From positions 1-59,925 of the forward strand of contig JACIXZ010000009.1 in assembly GCA_014360205.1 (NCBI GenBank): a stretch of 59,925 nucleotides of DNA, given 5' to 3'. The notes below the pieces were generated by a model. That model ran no database searches, was not told the DNA's origin, and saw only the letters and a program-made list of their open reading frames with translations. Both the position numbers and the translations under genes were made by a program. Positions 17,131 to 28,388 of this stretch are shown here, one piece after another. Position 1 is the stretch's first letter, and the number at the start of each line of letters is the position of its first letter. Origin of the DNA: Tissierellales bacterium (lineage in GTDB: Bacteria; Bacillota; Clostridia; Tissierellales; Tissierellaceae).

Positions 17131-18669
17131 TTGAGTAATGCAGTTATAAAATGTGCAAGTTATATTTTAGTACATGCACCAGATATGGTTATTCATAATG
17201 GTTCAACACAAACAACTGAAAAACTATTAAATCCAAATTCCGAGTATCTTAAAAACATTAGAAGTAGTTTAAGAAGTTATGAAGAAGCAATAAATTATTT
17301 GCCAAATCAAGTATATATTGGAAATAAAACTCCTGAGGATTTAAAATTAACTCCTCAACCTTGGGTTGATAAACCTGTTCTAAATTCATCTAGATATGGC
17401 AAGTTTGGGGAAATAATGCCAGAGGATGAATTTATTGGATTGATGAAGATAGTAGATGTATTTGATTTAGTAAAATTATCAAAAGAATTTACTAGTTCAA
17501 TTAAGGAGAAACTATTAAATCATGACTTAATAAACAATGAATTAGTTTCAAGACTAAAAGATGGCGAAGATTTAGGAGATGTTGAAAAACTTATCAATGA
17601 ACAGGATGCAGAACCACTTTATTTTGACAACAATTTAGTTGGATGTGTAAAAAGAGCTCATGACATTGATCCTAATTTAAGTGCTCATGTTATTTTTGAA
17701 AATTTAGTATCAAAAGCATCAGGAGTTTTAGCAGCACTACATTTGATAAAAAGAGCAAATATAGACCCTAATGAAATAGAGTATGTAATTGAATGCTCAG
17801 AAGAAGCATGTGGAGATATGAATCAAAGAGGTGGAGGAAACTTTGCAAAGGCTATTGCTGAGTTTGCTGGACTTATTAACGCAACTGGCTCAGATGTACG
17901 AGGTTTCTGTGCAGCACCTACCCATGCAATAATATCTGCAGCTTCATTAGTAAAAGCAAAGACATTTAAAAATGTTTTAGTAGTATCAGGCGGCTCTACA
18001 GCAAAATTAGGGATGAATGGGAAAGATCATGTGAAGAAAGGATTGCCTATATTAGAAGATGTTATTGGCGGCTTTGCAGTTTTAGTAAGTGAAAACGATG
18101 GTATTAGCCCAATAATAAGGAATGATTTAGTAGGAAGGCATACAGTAGGAACAGGATCTTCACCACAGGCAGTAATAACATCGCTTGTTACAGCTCCGCT
18201 TGATAGAGGCAATTTAAAAATTACAGATATAGACAAATATTCCGTAGAAATGCAAAATCCCGACATAACCAAACCCGCTGGAGCAGGAGATGTACCAAAT
18301 GCTAATTATAAAATGATAGCTGCTTTAGGAGTTAAAAGAGGAGAATTAGATAGGACACAAATAAATGAGTTTATAGATAAACATGGTATGGAAGGATGGG
18401 CTCCAACTCAAGGACACATTCCATCTGGAGTACCATATGTTGGTTTTGCAATAGATGATATCATGAGTGGAAATGTTAACAAAGTTATGATAGTAGGTAA
18501 AGGTAGTTTATTTTTAGGCAGAATGACTAATTTGTTTGACGGAGTTTCTGTGGTTATAGAAAAAAATGATGGTAAAAAAGAAGAGAATAAAGGTATTTCT
18601 GAAGAACAAATTAGAAATTTTGTGGCTGAGGCAATGAGAGATTTTGCAGCGCACCTTTTAGAAGAATAG
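17131..18669 (+). CDS. grdC: glycine reductase protein C subunit beta, GrdC
   Basis: 512 residues. The protein has a beta-ketoacyl synthase/thiolase-like fold, with the VRGFCAAPTHAI region carrying the likely acyl-accepting Cys and a Gly-rich NQRGGGNFAKA segment before it. With GrdD it forms protein C, which takes the carboxymethyl selenoether of GrdA, makes an acetyl thioester and phosphorolyses it to acetyl phosphate. TTG at 17131 is chosen because GGAGGTGA lies 5-12 bases upstream; GTG at 17122 lies inside that ribosome site. A gap holding a 40-bp palindrome separates it from grdB. Confidence 0.94.
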   Translation: MSNAVIKCASYILVHAPDMVIHNGSTQTTEKLLNPNSEYLKNIRSSLRSYEEAINYLPNQVYIGNKTPEDLKLTPQPWVDKPVLNSSRYGKFGEIMPEDEFIGLMKIVDVFDLVKLSKEFTSSIKEKLLNHDLINNELVSRLKDGEDLGDVEKLINEQDAEPLYFDNNLVGCVKRAHDIDPNLSAHVIFENLVSKASGVLAALHLIKRANIDPNEIEYVIECSEEACGDMNQRGGGNFAKAIAEFAGLINATGSDVRGFCAAPTHAIISAASLVKAKTFKNVLVVSGGSTAKLGMNGKDHVKKGLPILEDVIGGFAVLVSENDGISPIIRNDLVGRHTVGTGSSPQAVITSLVTAPLDRGNLKITDIDKYSVEMQNPDITKPAGAGDVPNANYKMIAALGVKRGELDRTQINEFIDKHGMEGWAPTQGHIPSGVPYVGFAIDDIMSGNVNKVMIVGKGSLFLGRMTNLFDGVSVVIEKNDGKKEENKGISEEQIRNFVAEAMRDFAAHLLEE

Positions 18670-18679
18670 GGGTGATTTT

Positions 18680-19861
18680 GTGCAAACAGAAAATGTTAAA
18701 AAAACTGTAGCTAAAATATTCAATGAAATAGCAGATACTTTAGAAACAGGTCAATATGGTCCCAAAATAAGAGTTGGGGTAACAACTTTAGGAAGCGAAC
18801 ATGGAATTTCTAATGTTGTAAAAGGTGCTGAATTAGCACAAGATAGAAATAAAACAATAGAAGTTGTTTTAATAGGACCTAAAGTTGACTCTAGTTTGAC
18901 CCAAATCATAGTTGATAATGAAGATGAAGCATATAAAAAAATGGAAGAAATGCTTGATAATAATGAAATAAACTCATGTGTTACTATGCATTATAATTTT
19001 CCTATTGGGGTTTCAACTGTTGGACGAGTAATAACTCCAGGTAAAGGTAAAGAAATGTTCATTGCAACAACTACAGGAACATCTTCTTCAAATAGAGCTG
19101 AAGCTATGGTAAAAAATGGGATATATGGGATTATTACAGCAAAAGCTATGGGAATAGAAAATCCTACAGTAGGCATATTAAATGTTGATGGAGCAAGACA
19201 AGTTGAAAGGATTTTTAAAGAGCTTATTTCAAACGGATATGATATAAAATTGACTGAATCCACAAGAGCTGATGGCGGTTGTGTAATGAGAGGAAACGAC
19301 TTGTTAGCAGGAACACCTGATATAATGGTAACTGACACTCTAACAGGCAACATACTGATGAAAGTTTTTTCGGCATATACAACTGGTGGGAGTTACGAAT
19401 CATTAGGTTTTGGATATGGTCCTGGAATTGGAGAAGACTACAACAGACTTATACTAATCATATCTAGGGCATCAGGCTCTCCAGTAATAGCTAATGCAAT
19501 AAATTATGCTGCTGACTTGGCAAAAGGTAAAATATTCGACATAGCTAGAAGTGAATTTGAAAAAGCTAACAAGGCAAACTTAAAAGAAATTCTCAAATCA
19601 CTTAATAAAGATTCAGTTAAAAAAGATGAAAAGAAAGAAATAAAAAGCCCAGATAAAGAAGTTGTAACTGCTACAATAGATGGAATTGATATTATGGAAT
19701 TAGACGATGCTGTTAGTGTATTATGGGAAAATCAAATTTACGCAGAATCAGGCATGGGTTGCACGGGTCCGATTGTTATGGTAAATGAGAATAACCTAAA
19801 AAAAGCTATAGATGTATTAGCAAATGCAGGATATAATGTAAAAAAAGCTGAAGAATGTTAA
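18680..19861 (+). CDS. grdD: glycine reductase protein C subunit alpha, GrdD
   Basis: 393 residues, GTG start after AGGGGTGATT. The body resembles PlsX/phosphotransacylase proteins, consistent with its job of releasing acetyl phosphate from the acetyl-enzyme of protein C. Two conserved cysteines lie at residue 100 (INSCVTMHY) and residue 361 (SGMGCTGP), two residues on from the pair reported as important in the E. acidaminophilum protein. Acetate kinase would then make ATP. It is the last gene of the operon and is followed at once by a strong terminator. Confidence 0.94.
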   Translation: MQTENVKKTVAKIFNEIADTLETGQYGPKIRVGVTTLGSEHGISNVVKGAELAQDRNKTIEVVLIGPKVDSSLTQIIVDNEDEAYKKMEEMLDNNEINSCVTMHYNFPIGVSTVGRVITPGKGKEMFIATTTGTSSSNRAEAMVKNGIYGIITAKAMGIENPTVGILNVDGARQVERIFKELISNGYDIKLTESTRADGGCVMRGNDLLAGTPDIMVTDTLTGNILMKVFSAYTTGGSYESLGFGYGPGIGEDYNRLILIISRASGSPVIANAINYAADLAKGKIFDIARSEFEKANKANLKEILKSLNKDSVKKDEKKEIKSPDKEVVTATIDGIDIMELDDAVSVLWENQIYAESGMGCTGPIVMVNENNLKKAIDVLANAGYNVKKAEEC

Positions 19862-19892
19862 AAACTTAAGGTCTTAGACCTTAAGTTTTTTT
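19862..19892 (+). terminator. terminator of the grd operon
   Basis: Stem AAACTTAAGGTC / GACCTTAAGTTT with loop TTA and a T-run. The T-run abuts the -35 of the rpoN promoter. Confidence 0.95.
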
Positions 19893-19919
19893 GTTAAGTT
19901 AGCCTAAATTTGATATAAT
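19891..19919 (+). promoter_or_regulatory. sigma-A promoter of rpoN
   Basis: TTGTTA at 19891-19896 and TATAAT at 19914-19919 with a 17-base spacer. The -35 lies in the tail of the grd terminator. Confidence 0.7.
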
Positions 19920-19945
19920 ATAAGCAGTAAATGGAGGTGAAGTAA

Positions 19946-21313
19946 TTGAAGCTTAATTATGAATTAACATTAGAACAGAGTCAAAAATTAGTTATGACTC
20001 CAGAATTAAGACAAGCAATTCAATTGCTTCAATATACTAGTCTAGAACTGCAAGAATTTATTTTAAAAGAAATTGAGGAAAATCCGCTATTAGAATACGA
20101 AGAATTTGAAGATATTGAACAACCTCAAGATATATTTAATGAAATAGATGAGATAGATTGGAAAGAGTTCATAGAAAAGTATGATGATATAAGCTATAAA
20201 GAAGAAGTTGATAAGAATTTAAAATCTACAGTTTATGAAAACTTTTTCACATCCTCTCAATCATTAAAGGATTATTTATTAGAGCAACTTTCTATGGTAA
20301 GTTTAGGGCATAGAGAGTATAAAATAGGAGAATATATAATTCAAAACATCGACGGAAATGGATATTTAAACTCAAGTATATATGAAATCTCTGAAGCACT
20401 AAATGTATCTGTAGAAGAAGTTGAATTAATGCTTGGAATAATTCAAACATTCGAACCAGAAGGAGTTGGAGCAAGGAATTTAAAAGAGTGTTTGTTATTA
20501 CAAATAAAGGATAAAAGAGATACGCTAATCAACACAATCATAGAAGAATATTTAGAGGATATTGCCCTTAACAAACTTTCTAAAATTGCAGCAGAGTTAC
20601 ACATAAATGTAGAGGAAGTACAAAAAATTGCAGATGAAATAAAATTACTAGAACCAAAGCCTGGTAGGTCATTTGGTGGGTATGATAAAGAAATAAAATA
20701 TATAATCCCAGATGCAACAGTTGAGAAAATTGGTGGAGAATATGTTGTATTACTTAATGAAATAACAGCACCTAGGTTAAATATTAACAATTTTTATAAA
20801 AATTTAATAAAAAATTCTGATGAAGCAACACGACAATTTTTGCAAGAGAAATTAAATTCCGCTGTTTGGATTATAAAAAGCATTGAACAAAGGAAGCAAA
20901 CATTATTGAAAGTAATAGAATCTATTATTAAATTTCAGATAAATTTTTTTGAAAAAGGAGAAGGCTATTTAAAACCTCTAACATTAAAGGAGGTAGCCGA
21001 TGACATCAATATGCATGAATCGACTATTTCGAGAGCTACAAATGGGAAATATATACAGACATCAAGAGGGATTTTTGAATTAAAATATTTCTTTACTCAA
21101 GCAATTAAAGGAAACGATGGAATGGTTTCATCTGATTCTGTGAAAAATTTAATCAGAAACATTATAGAAAAAGAAGATATTAAAAGACCATTAAGCGATC
21201 AACAAATATCAGATGAATTAGAAAAAATGGGAATTATTATTTCAAGAAGAACTGTAGCTAAATACAGAGAAGAGTTAAGTATTCCTTCTTCAAAATTAAG
21301 AAAAAGATTTTAA
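19946..21313 (+). CDS. rpoN: RNA polymerase sigma-54 factor
   Basis: 455 residues. Region I is Gln/Leu-rich (LEQSQKLVMTPELRQAIQLLQYTSLELQEFI), the core-binding part follows, a helix-turn-helix lies near residues 350-375 (VADDINMHESTISRATNGKY), and the RpoN box SRRTVAKYRE is at residues 433-442. It directs polymerase to -24/-12 promoters and needs an ATP-driven activator, none of which is encoded in this window. TTG start after GGAGGTGA. It stands alone between the grd operon and the glycolytic operon. Confidence 0.96.
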   Translation: MKLNYELTLEQSQKLVMTPELRQAIQLLQYTSLELQEFILKEIEENPLLEYEEFEDIEQPQDIFNEIDEIDWKEFIEKYDDISYKEEVDKNLKSTVYENFFTSSQSLKDYLLEQLSMVSLGHREYKIGEYIIQNIDGNGYLNSSIYEISEALNVSVEEVELMLGIIQTFEPEGVGARNLKECLLLQIKDKRDTLINTIIEEYLEDIALNKLSKIAAELHINVEEVQKIADEIKLLEPKPGRSFGGYDKEIKYIIPDATVEKIGGEYVVLLNEITAPRLNINNFYKNLIKNSDEATRQFLQEKLNSAVWIIKSIEQRKQTLLKVIESIIKFQINFFEKGEGYLKPLTLKEVADDINMHESTISRATNGKYIQTSRGIFELKYFFTQAIKGNDGMVSSDSVKNLIRNIIEKEDIKRPLSDQQISDELEKMGIIISRRTVAKYREELSIPSSKLRKRF

Positions 21314-21325
21314 TTTGTTTTTACC

Positions 21326-21354
21326 TTGATATTTTTTCCAGGGTTGGGTATAAT
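21326..21354 (+). promoter_or_regulatory. sigma-A promoter of the cggR-gap operon
   Basis: TTGATA at 21326-21331 and TATAAT at 21349-21354, spacer exactly 17. Transcription should begin near 21361, just upstream of the CggR-like operator. Confidence 0.85.
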
Positions 21355-21378
21355 AAGGATGTGATTTTTATAAAAGCT

Positions 21379-21413
21379 GGGACAAAAATAATACATGAGG
21401 GACAATATATGTC
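21379..21413 (+). promoter_or_regulatory. CggR-type operator
   Basis: Two GGGAC boxes (21379-21383 and 21399-21403) start 20 bases apart, and the second is followed after 6 bases by TGTC (21410-21413). This is the spacing of the Bacillus subtilis CggR operator, whose first TGTC box is degenerate here. Lying downstream of the start site, it would act as a roadblock that fructose-1,6-bisphosphate relieves. Confidence 0.8.
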
Positions 21414-21418
21414 CACAT

Positions 21419-22471
21419 ATGGAGGTGGTCCCATTAGTTAATTTAAATTTAATAAAGATGATAGTGCCTGAAACCTTGGAACTATTAGAGAAACGATACA
21501 TTATACTAAGAGAAGTTAAAAATAATCAGCCTATTGGAAGAAGGGCTCTTTCTGCAAATATAGGCATGAGTGAACGAAATGTTAGAACAGAAGTGGAAAA
21601 TTTAGTTAAACTTAATTTATTAAACATAAAAAATATGGGTATGTATGTAACTGATGATGGTGAAAAATTATTGGTTGAACTCTCTGAAATTTTCCAAGAG
21701 ATAATAATAAAACCAGGACTATCAAAAGAAGTAACAAACATTTTAGGTGTAAATGAATGTTATGTAGTCTCTGGAGATTCATCTCTCAGTGATTTAACAT
21801 TAAATGATTTAGCCAAAGCAGCTTCAGATGTTTTAATCAGTCATTTAAAACCAAATTCTGTTGTTGGTGTGACAGGTGGACATACAATGCTAGCAGTTTC
21901 TGAGCAAGCCACATCAAATGGAGATTTTAAAAACGTCACTATAATACCAGCAAGAGGTGGACTTGGGAATGACTTAAAAACTCAGGCAAATACGGTGGCA
22001 TCAAAACTAGCTCAAAATATAGGAGCAAATTACAAGCTCCTTTACATTCCAGATAGCATAGGACAGGATATCAATGAAATAGCTAATAAAAACAAGGAAA
22101 TAAAAGATATTCTAGATTTGATTGAAAGAATTGATATCTTCATTTTTGGGATTGGTAGAGCTGACATAATGGCTAGAAGACGAACATTGCCTGAACAAAA
22201 TATAGAATTTTTAAAACAAAATCAAGCTGTTGCAGAGGCTTTTGGTCATTTCTTTGACATTAAAGGTAAAGACGTATTTGAATATGGCTCAGCAGGGTTA
22301 TCTCTAAACAAATATCTAGAGATACCAAAAGTGATTGGGGTTGCTGGCGGAGAAGATAAATCCGAAGCAATTATTGCAATCTCTTCATTGAGAAAAGACA
22401 TAATTTTAGTAATCGATGAATCAGCAGCAAAAAAAATTATAACAAAAAATATTAAGGAGGAGTTTATATGA
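21419..22471 (+). CDS. cggR: central glycolytic genes regulator CggR
   Basis: About 350 residues, SorC/DeoR family. An N-terminal winged helix-turn-helix (PIGRRALSANIGMSERNVRTEV) precedes a sugar-phosphate binding domain beginning at VGVTGGHTMLAVSEQ. The repressor controls its own operon and responds to fructose-1,6-bisphosphate. The start is uncertain. ATG at 21395 lies inside the operator; ATG at 21419 is used here; the best ribosome site, GGAGGTGG at 21421-21428, has no ATG, GTG or TTG in this frame at ideal distance. Its end overlaps the gap start by four bases (ATGA). Confidence 0.92.
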   Translation: MEVVPLVNLNLIKMIVPETLELLEKRYIILREVKNNQPIGRRALSANIGMSERNVRTEVENLVKLNLLNIKNMGMYVTDDGEKLLVELSEIFQEIIIKPGLSKEVTNILGVNECYVVSGDSSLSDLTLNDLAKAASDVLISHLKPNSVVGVTGGHTMLAVSEQATSNGDFKNVTIIPARGGLGNDLKTQANTVASKLAQNIGANYKLLYIPDSIGQDINEIANKNKEIKDILDLIERIDIFIFGIGRADIMARRRTLPEQNIEFLKQNQAVAEAFGHFFDIKGKDVFEYGSAGLSLNKYLEIPKVIGVAGGEDKSEAIIAISSLRKDIILVIDESAAKKIITKNIKEEFI

Positions 22472-23478
22472 CATTGAAAGTTGGATTAAGTGGATTTGGT
22501 AGAATAGGTAGAGATGTAACAAGAGCTTGGGCAGAGAGCAATACTGATGCTTTTGACATAGTTGCAATAAATGAAATTGGTGGAACAATTGAGCAAATGG
22601 CTCATCTATTTAAATATGATAGTGTTTATGGAATATTCAATGGAACAGTTGAAACTTATGATGAAGGAATCATTATTAATGGAAAGAAAATAAAGGTAGT
22701 TGCAGAAAAAGATCCTTCAAAATTGCCATGGGGAGAACTAGGAGTAGATATCGCAATAGACTCAACTGGAGTATTTAAAAAGAGAGAAGACTTTGAAAAA
22801 CATCTTCAAGCAGGTGCAAAAAAATTAGTTATAACTGCACCAACTGAAGGGGAAGATATAACAATCGTATTAGGAGTAAATGATGATAAATACGACCCTG
22901 TTAATCACAACATTATTTCAAATGCATCTTGCACAACCAATTGCTTAGCTCCGATTGCTAAAGTCGTATTAAATAACCTTGGAATTAAAAAAGGATTAAT
23001 GACCACAGTACATGCATATACAAATGATCAACAAGTTCATGACAAATTCCACAAAGACCCTAGAAGAGCAAGAGCAGCAGCAGAAAATATAATACCTACT
23101 ACAACAGGGGCAGCAAAGGCTGTGGCTTTGGTATTGCCAGAATTAAAAGGCAAATTAAATGGATTCTCCGTAAGAGTACCTGTACCAACAGTATCTTTAG
23201 TAGATGTAGTATTTGAAGTTGAAAAACCAACAACAGCGAAAGAAGTCAACGATTTATTAAAACGAGCAAGTGAAAACGAACTTAAAGGAATTCTTGGTTA
23301 TACAGAAGAACCACTTGTTTCCAGAGATTTCTTAAAAGACAGAAGATCATCAATAATTGATGCTGATTCTACAATGGTTATAGATAATATGGTAAAAATT
23401 GTATCTTGGTATGACAATGAGTGGGGTTATTCAAATAGAGTAGTTGATTTAGTAAGTATGATAGCATCAAGATGGTAA
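22468..23478 (+). CDS. gap: glyceraldehyde-3-phosphate dehydrogenase
   Basis: 336 residues. The N-terminal Rossmann motif GFGRIGR and catalytic Cys155 in [12 protein letters not shown] are intact. It oxidises glyceraldehyde 3-phosphate to 1,3-bisphosphoglycerate with NAD+. The residue after the second strand is Glu (AINEIGG) where NAD-specific enzymes usually have Asp; this should still favour NAD. Strong AAGGAGG site inside the end of cggR. The stable hairpin after it may protect gap mRNA, as the Bacillus transcript is processed near this point. Confidence 0.97.
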   Translation: MTLKVGLSGFGRIGRDVTRAWAESNTDAFDIVAINEIGGTIEQMAHLFKYDSVYGIFNGTVETYDEGIIINGKKIKVVAEKDPSKLPWGELGVDIAIDSTGVFKKREDFEKHLQAGAKKLVITAPTEGEDITIVLGVNDDKYDPVNHNIISNASCTTNCLAPIAKVVLNNLGIKKGLMTTVHAYTNDQQVHDKFHKDPRRARAAAENIIPTTTGAAKAVALVLPELKGKLNGFSVRVPVPTVSLVDVVFEVEKPTTAKEVNDLLKRASENELKGILGYTEEPLVSRDFLKDRRSSIIDADSTMVIDNMVKIVSWYDNEWGYSNRVVDLVSMIASRW

Positions 23479-23482
23479 AGAG

Positions 23483-23502
23483 GTCGGGTCAATAGACCCG
23501 AC
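23483..23502 (+). other. hairpin between gap and pgk
   Basis: Perfect GC-rich stem GTCGGGTC/GACCCGAC with loop AATA, 5 bases after the gap stop and with no T-tract. It is more likely an mRNA stabiliser or processing signal than a terminator, as pgk has no evident promoter of its own. Confidence 0.7.
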
Positions 23503-23536
23503 TTATCCATTAATAATATCTTTGGAGGTTGATATT

Positions 23537-24733
23537 TTGAAAAGGAAAAAAACACTTAAAGATTTAGATGTAAATGGCAAAAGGGTTTTAGTTAGAGTCG
23601 ACTACAATGTTCCTATGGATGAAAACTTAAATATAACTGATGATATTAGGATAACTAGCTCATTACCAACAATTAATTATTTACTTGAAAATAATGCAAA
23701 AGTTATCTTGATGTCACATCTAGGAAGACCTAAAGGTGAGCCAAACAAGAAATATTCTTTAGCACCTGTAGCAAAGAGGCTATCAGAACTTATAAATAGA
23801 GAAGTAATATTTGCAGATGATGATAATGTGGTTTCAGAAAAAGTTAAAGAGATGGCATATAATATGAAACCAGGAGATGTGATGTTACTTCAAAACACTA
23901 GGTTTAGAAAAGAAGAAGAAAAGAATGGAGAAGAGTTTGCAAAAGAACTTGCAAGCCTAGGCGAATTATTCGTAAACGATGCATTTGGAACATCACACAG
24001 AGCTCATGCATCTAATGTAGGTGTTTCAAAATATTTACCATCTGCATTAGGGTTTTTAGTTGAAAAAGAAGTAAATATAATGGGAAAAGCTCTTGAAGAA
24101 CCAGAGAGACCTTTTGTCGCTATATTAGGTGGAGCTAAAGTATCAGACAAGATAGGAGTAATTGAAAATTTAATTTCAAAAGTTGATGCTATAATAATTG
24201 GTGGAGGAATGGCTTTCACTTTTTTAAAGGCTAAAGGATATGAAATTGGGAAGTCTCTGTTAGAAGAAGACAAATTAGAACTGGCAAAAGAATTGATGGA
24301 GAAAGCAGCAGAAAGGAATGTAGCCATTGCATTGCCAGTAGATGTTGTTGTAGCAAAAGAGTTTAAGAATGATACTGAATTTAAAACTGTTTCTATCGAT
24401 TCAATCCCTGAAGATATGATAGGCTTGGACATTGGGCAAGAGAGTATAGAAATATTTGGGAATATTATAAAGGAAGCTAAAACTATCATTTGGAATGGAC
24501 CTATGGGTGTTTTTGAAATGGATAATTTCAGTAAAGGTACTTTTGAGATAGCAAAAGCTTTAGCTAAAACAGATGCAATAACAATCGTCGGCGGTGGTGA
24601 TTCGGCTAGTGCTGTTGAAAAAGCAGGTCTTGCAGACAAAATGACTCATATATCAACAGGAGGAGGAGCTTCACTAGAGTTTTTGGAAGGCAAAGTGTTA
24701 CCAGGAATTGATGCTATAGACGATGTAGAATAG
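23537..24733 (+). CDS. pgk: phosphoglycerate kinase
   Basis: 398 residues. It carries the N-terminal [10 protein letters not shown] motif, SHLGRPKG, the arginine-rich substrate site and C-terminal [13 protein letters not shown] nucleotide loop. It makes ATP from 1,3-bisphosphoglycerate. TTG at 23537 sits 8 bases after TTGGAGG; another in-frame TTG at 23522 overlaps the ribosome site itself and was rejected. Second enzyme of the lower glycolysis operon. Confidence 0.97.
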   Translation: MKRKKTLKDLDVNGKRVLVRVDYNVPMDENLNITDDIRITSSLPTINYLLENNAKVILMSHLGRPKGEPNKKYSLAPVAKRLSELINREVIFADDDNVVSEKVKEMAYNMKPGDVMLLQNTRFRKEEEKNGEEFAKELASLGELFVNDAFGTSHRAHASNVGVSKYLPSALGFLVEKEVNIMGKALEEPERPFVAILGGAKVSDKIGVIENLISKVDAIIIGGGMAFTFLKAKGYEIGKSLLEEDKLELAKELMEKAAERNVAIALPVDVVVAKEFKNDTEFKTVSIDSIPEDMIGLDIGQESIEIFGNIIKEAKTIIWNGPMGVFEMDNFSKGTFEIAKALAKTDAITIVGGGDSASAVEKAGLADKMTHISTGGGASLEFLEGKVLPGIDAIDDVE

Positions 24734-24748
24734 TAAGGAGGAGCACTA

Positions 24749-25495
24749 TTGAGAAAACCTATTATAGCAGGAAATTGGAAAATGAATAATACAATAGTAG
24801 AAGGGCAAGCTTTAGTTAGTGATATTTTAAATCGAGAATTGAATGAAAGTGTTGAAGCTGTAATCTGCGTACCTTTTACTTTTCTTCAAACAGCTAGTAA
24901 AATGGTAGATGGAAATAAAATCAAATTAGGCGCACAAAACATGCATTGGGAAGAAAAAGGAGCATATACAGGCGAAATTTCTCCATTGATGTTAAATGAG
25001 CTTAATGTAGAATATGTTATAATTGGACATTCCGAGAGAAGACAGTATTTCAATGAAACTGACAAGACTGTTAACATGAAAACAATCTCTGCTTTATCAC
25101 ATAATATAACTCCGATAGTATGTGTTGGGGAGAGCTTACAAGAAAGAGAGAATGACAGTTACAAAGAGTTGATAGAAGATCAAGTAAGAAAAGCATTTGA
25201 AGGAATCTCTACAGAAGATGCTAAAAAAACTGTAATTGCCTATGAACCTATATGGGCTATTGGAACTGGAAGGACAGCATCAAGTGAACAAGCTGAAGAA
25301 ATTTGTCAATTGATAAGAAATGTGTTGACCAGTTTATATGATGAGAAAACAGCTCAAGCTATTAGAATTCTTTATGGTGGTAGTGTAAAACCTGAGAACA
25401 TAAAAGAATTAATGGCTATGGAAAATATTGATGGAGCTTTAGTTGGTGGAGCAAGTCTAAAAGCAGATGATTTTGTTCAACTTATCAACTATTAG
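24749..25495 (+). CDS. tpiA: triosephosphate isomerase
   Basis: 248 residues. Catalytic Lys11 (GNWKMN), His94 (IIGHSERR) and Glu166 (AYEPIWAIGTG) are present. It interconverts dihydroxyacetone phosphate and glyceraldehyde 3-phosphate. TTG start after AAGGAGGAG, 15 bases after pgk. Confidence 0.97.
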   Translation: MRKPIIAGNWKMNNTIVEGQALVSDILNRELNESVEAVICVPFTFLQTASKMVDGNKIKLGAQNMHWEEKGAYTGEISPLMLNELNVEYVIIGHSERRQYFNETDKTVNMKTISALSHNITPIVCVGESLQERENDSYKELIEDQVRKAFEGISTEDAKKTVIAYEPIWAIGTGRTASSEQAEEICQLIRNVLTSLYDEKTAQAIRILYGGSVKPENIKELMAMENIDGALVGGASLKADDFVQLINY

Positions 25496-25508
25496 GTGGG
25501 GGAATATT

Positions 25509-27047
25509 ATGGCAAAAAAACCATTAATGCTAATGATTTTAGACGGATTCGGGTTAGGAAAAGAATATGAGGGAAATGCTGTATATTTAGCTAAAAAACC
25601 AAATTATGACAAGATAATAGCAAAATACCCTCACAGCACTTTACATGCAAGTGGACTTTATGTAGGATTACCTGAAGGACAAATGGGAAATTCAGAAGTT
25701 GGGCACTTAAATATTGGCTCAGGCAGAATTGTATATCAGGAGCTTACAAGAATCACAAAAGAAATTAATGAAGGTAATTTCTTTAAAAAAGAAGAGTTTT
25801 TAAATGCAATAGAACATGCGAAAAAAAATGGCTCTAAACTTCACTTAATAGGATTAGTATCTGATGGTGGAGTTCATAGTCACAACACTCATCTGTATGC
25901 TTTACTTGAACTTATGAAACAACAAAATTTTAACGATGTCTATATTCATGCTATTCTAGATGGTAGAGATGTACCACCAACAATAGGGAGTAAGCATATC
26001 AGAGAGCTAGAGGATAAGATAAAGGAAATCGGAGTTGGTAGAATTGCTACTGTATCAGGAAGATATTATGCAATGGATAGGGACAAGAGATGGGATAGAG
26101 TAAAACTTGCATTTGATGCAATATGTTTAGGAATAGGTAAAACTAAAGCCAATCCGATAGATGCAATTGAAGAATCATATAAAGAAGGTGTGAATGACGA
26201 ATTTATTCTACCAACTGTTATAGTCGAAGGCAATAAACCTATTGCTACTATCGAAGATAATGACTCGATTATTTTCTTCAATTTCAGGCCAGACAGAGCA
26301 AGAGAATTAACAAGAGCAATTATTGACGATAAATTCGATGGCTTTGATAGACCTCTTAGAAAAAATTTGTATTATGTGACAATGACAGAATATGATAAAA
26401 CAATTCCTCATGTGCATGTCGCATATAAAACAGAAAATTTAATAAACACTCTAGGTGAGACCGTAAGCAAATTAGGTCTAAACCAATTGAGAATAGCTGA
26501 GACAGAGAAATATGCTCATGTAACGTTCTTCTTTAATGGTGGTAGAGAAGTACCTTATGAGAATGAGGACAGAGTTTTGATACCATCACCTAAAGTAGCA
26601 ACATATGATTTGAAACCAGAAATGAGCGCTTATGAAGTAAAAGATGAAGTAATAAATAGAATAAAATCCGGCAAATATGATTTAATCATATTAAACTTTG
26701 CAAATCCAGACATGGTAGGGCATACTGGAGTAATACCAGCAGCTATAAAAGCCATTGAAACAGTTGATGAATGCATGGGAGAAATATTAGATGTAATGAA
26801 TGAAGTGGGTGGAGAAGTTCTCGTAACAGCTGATCATGGGAATTCAGAGTATATGTTAGATGAAGTCACTAAAACTCCAGTAACATCCCACACTTCAAAT
26901 AAAGTTCCATTCATTTTAGTAAGTGATAGAGAAGTATCACTAAAAGATGGTATATTAGCAGACATTGCTCCAACAATATTATATTTGCTTGGAATAGATA
27001 AACCAATAGAAATGACAGGAGAATCATTAATAATTGAAAATAAATAA
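25509..27047 (+). CDS. gpmI: 2,3-bisphosphoglycerate-independent phosphoglycerate mutase
   Basis: 512 residues, alkaline-phosphatase superfamily. Phosphorylated Ser62 lies in GQMGNSEVGHLNIG and the metal ligand Asp12 in LDGFG. The late metal-binding segment VTADHGNSEYM is also present. It interconverts 3- and 2-phosphoglycerate and needs Mn2+. ATG at 25509 follows GGTGGGGG; TTG at 25467 would run far into tpiA and was rejected. Confidence 0.97.
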   Translation: MAKKPLMLMILDGFGLGKEYEGNAVYLAKKPNYDKIIAKYPHSTLHASGLYVGLPEGQMGNSEVGHLNIGSGRIVYQELTRITKEINEGNFFKKEEFLNAIEHAKKNGSKLHLIGLVSDGGVHSHNTHLYALLELMKQQNFNDVYIHAILDGRDVPPTIGSKHIRELEDKIKEIGVGRIATVSGRYYAMDRDKRWDRVKLAFDAICLGIGKTKANPIDAIEESYKEGVNDEFILPTVIVEGNKPIATIEDNDSIIFFNFRPDRARELTRAIIDDKFDGFDRPLRKNLYYVTMTEYDKTIPHVHVAYKTENLINTLGETVSKLGLNQLRIAETEKYAHVTFFFNGGREVPYENEDRVLIPSPKVATYDLKPEMSAYEVKDEVINRIKSGKYDLIILNFANPDMVGHTGVIPAAIKAIETVDECMGEILDVMNEVGGEVLVTADHGNSEYMLDEVTKTPVTSHTSNKVPFILVSDREVSLKDGILADIAPTILYLLGIDKPIEMTGESLIIENK

Positions 27048-27063
27048 GTATAAGGAGTGATAG

Positions 27064-28356
<1,293 letters not shown>

Positions 28357-28359
28357 AGA

Positions 28360-28388
28360 TTGACAGTTTAACAAAAAGCTTATACAAT
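28360..28388 (+). promoter_or_regulatory. sigma-A promoter of the zinc-type ABC operon
   Basis: TTGACA at 28360-28365 and TACAAT at 28383-28388 with a 17-base spacer. The -10 lies in the left arm of the palindrome at 28379-28431, so any protein bound there would block it. Confidence 0.8.

Noticed and set aside
24004-24639. 211-codon leftward frame opposite pgk
   Set aside because: Low-complexity Ser/Ile-rich translation, no ribosome site, entirely antisense to a conserved gene.
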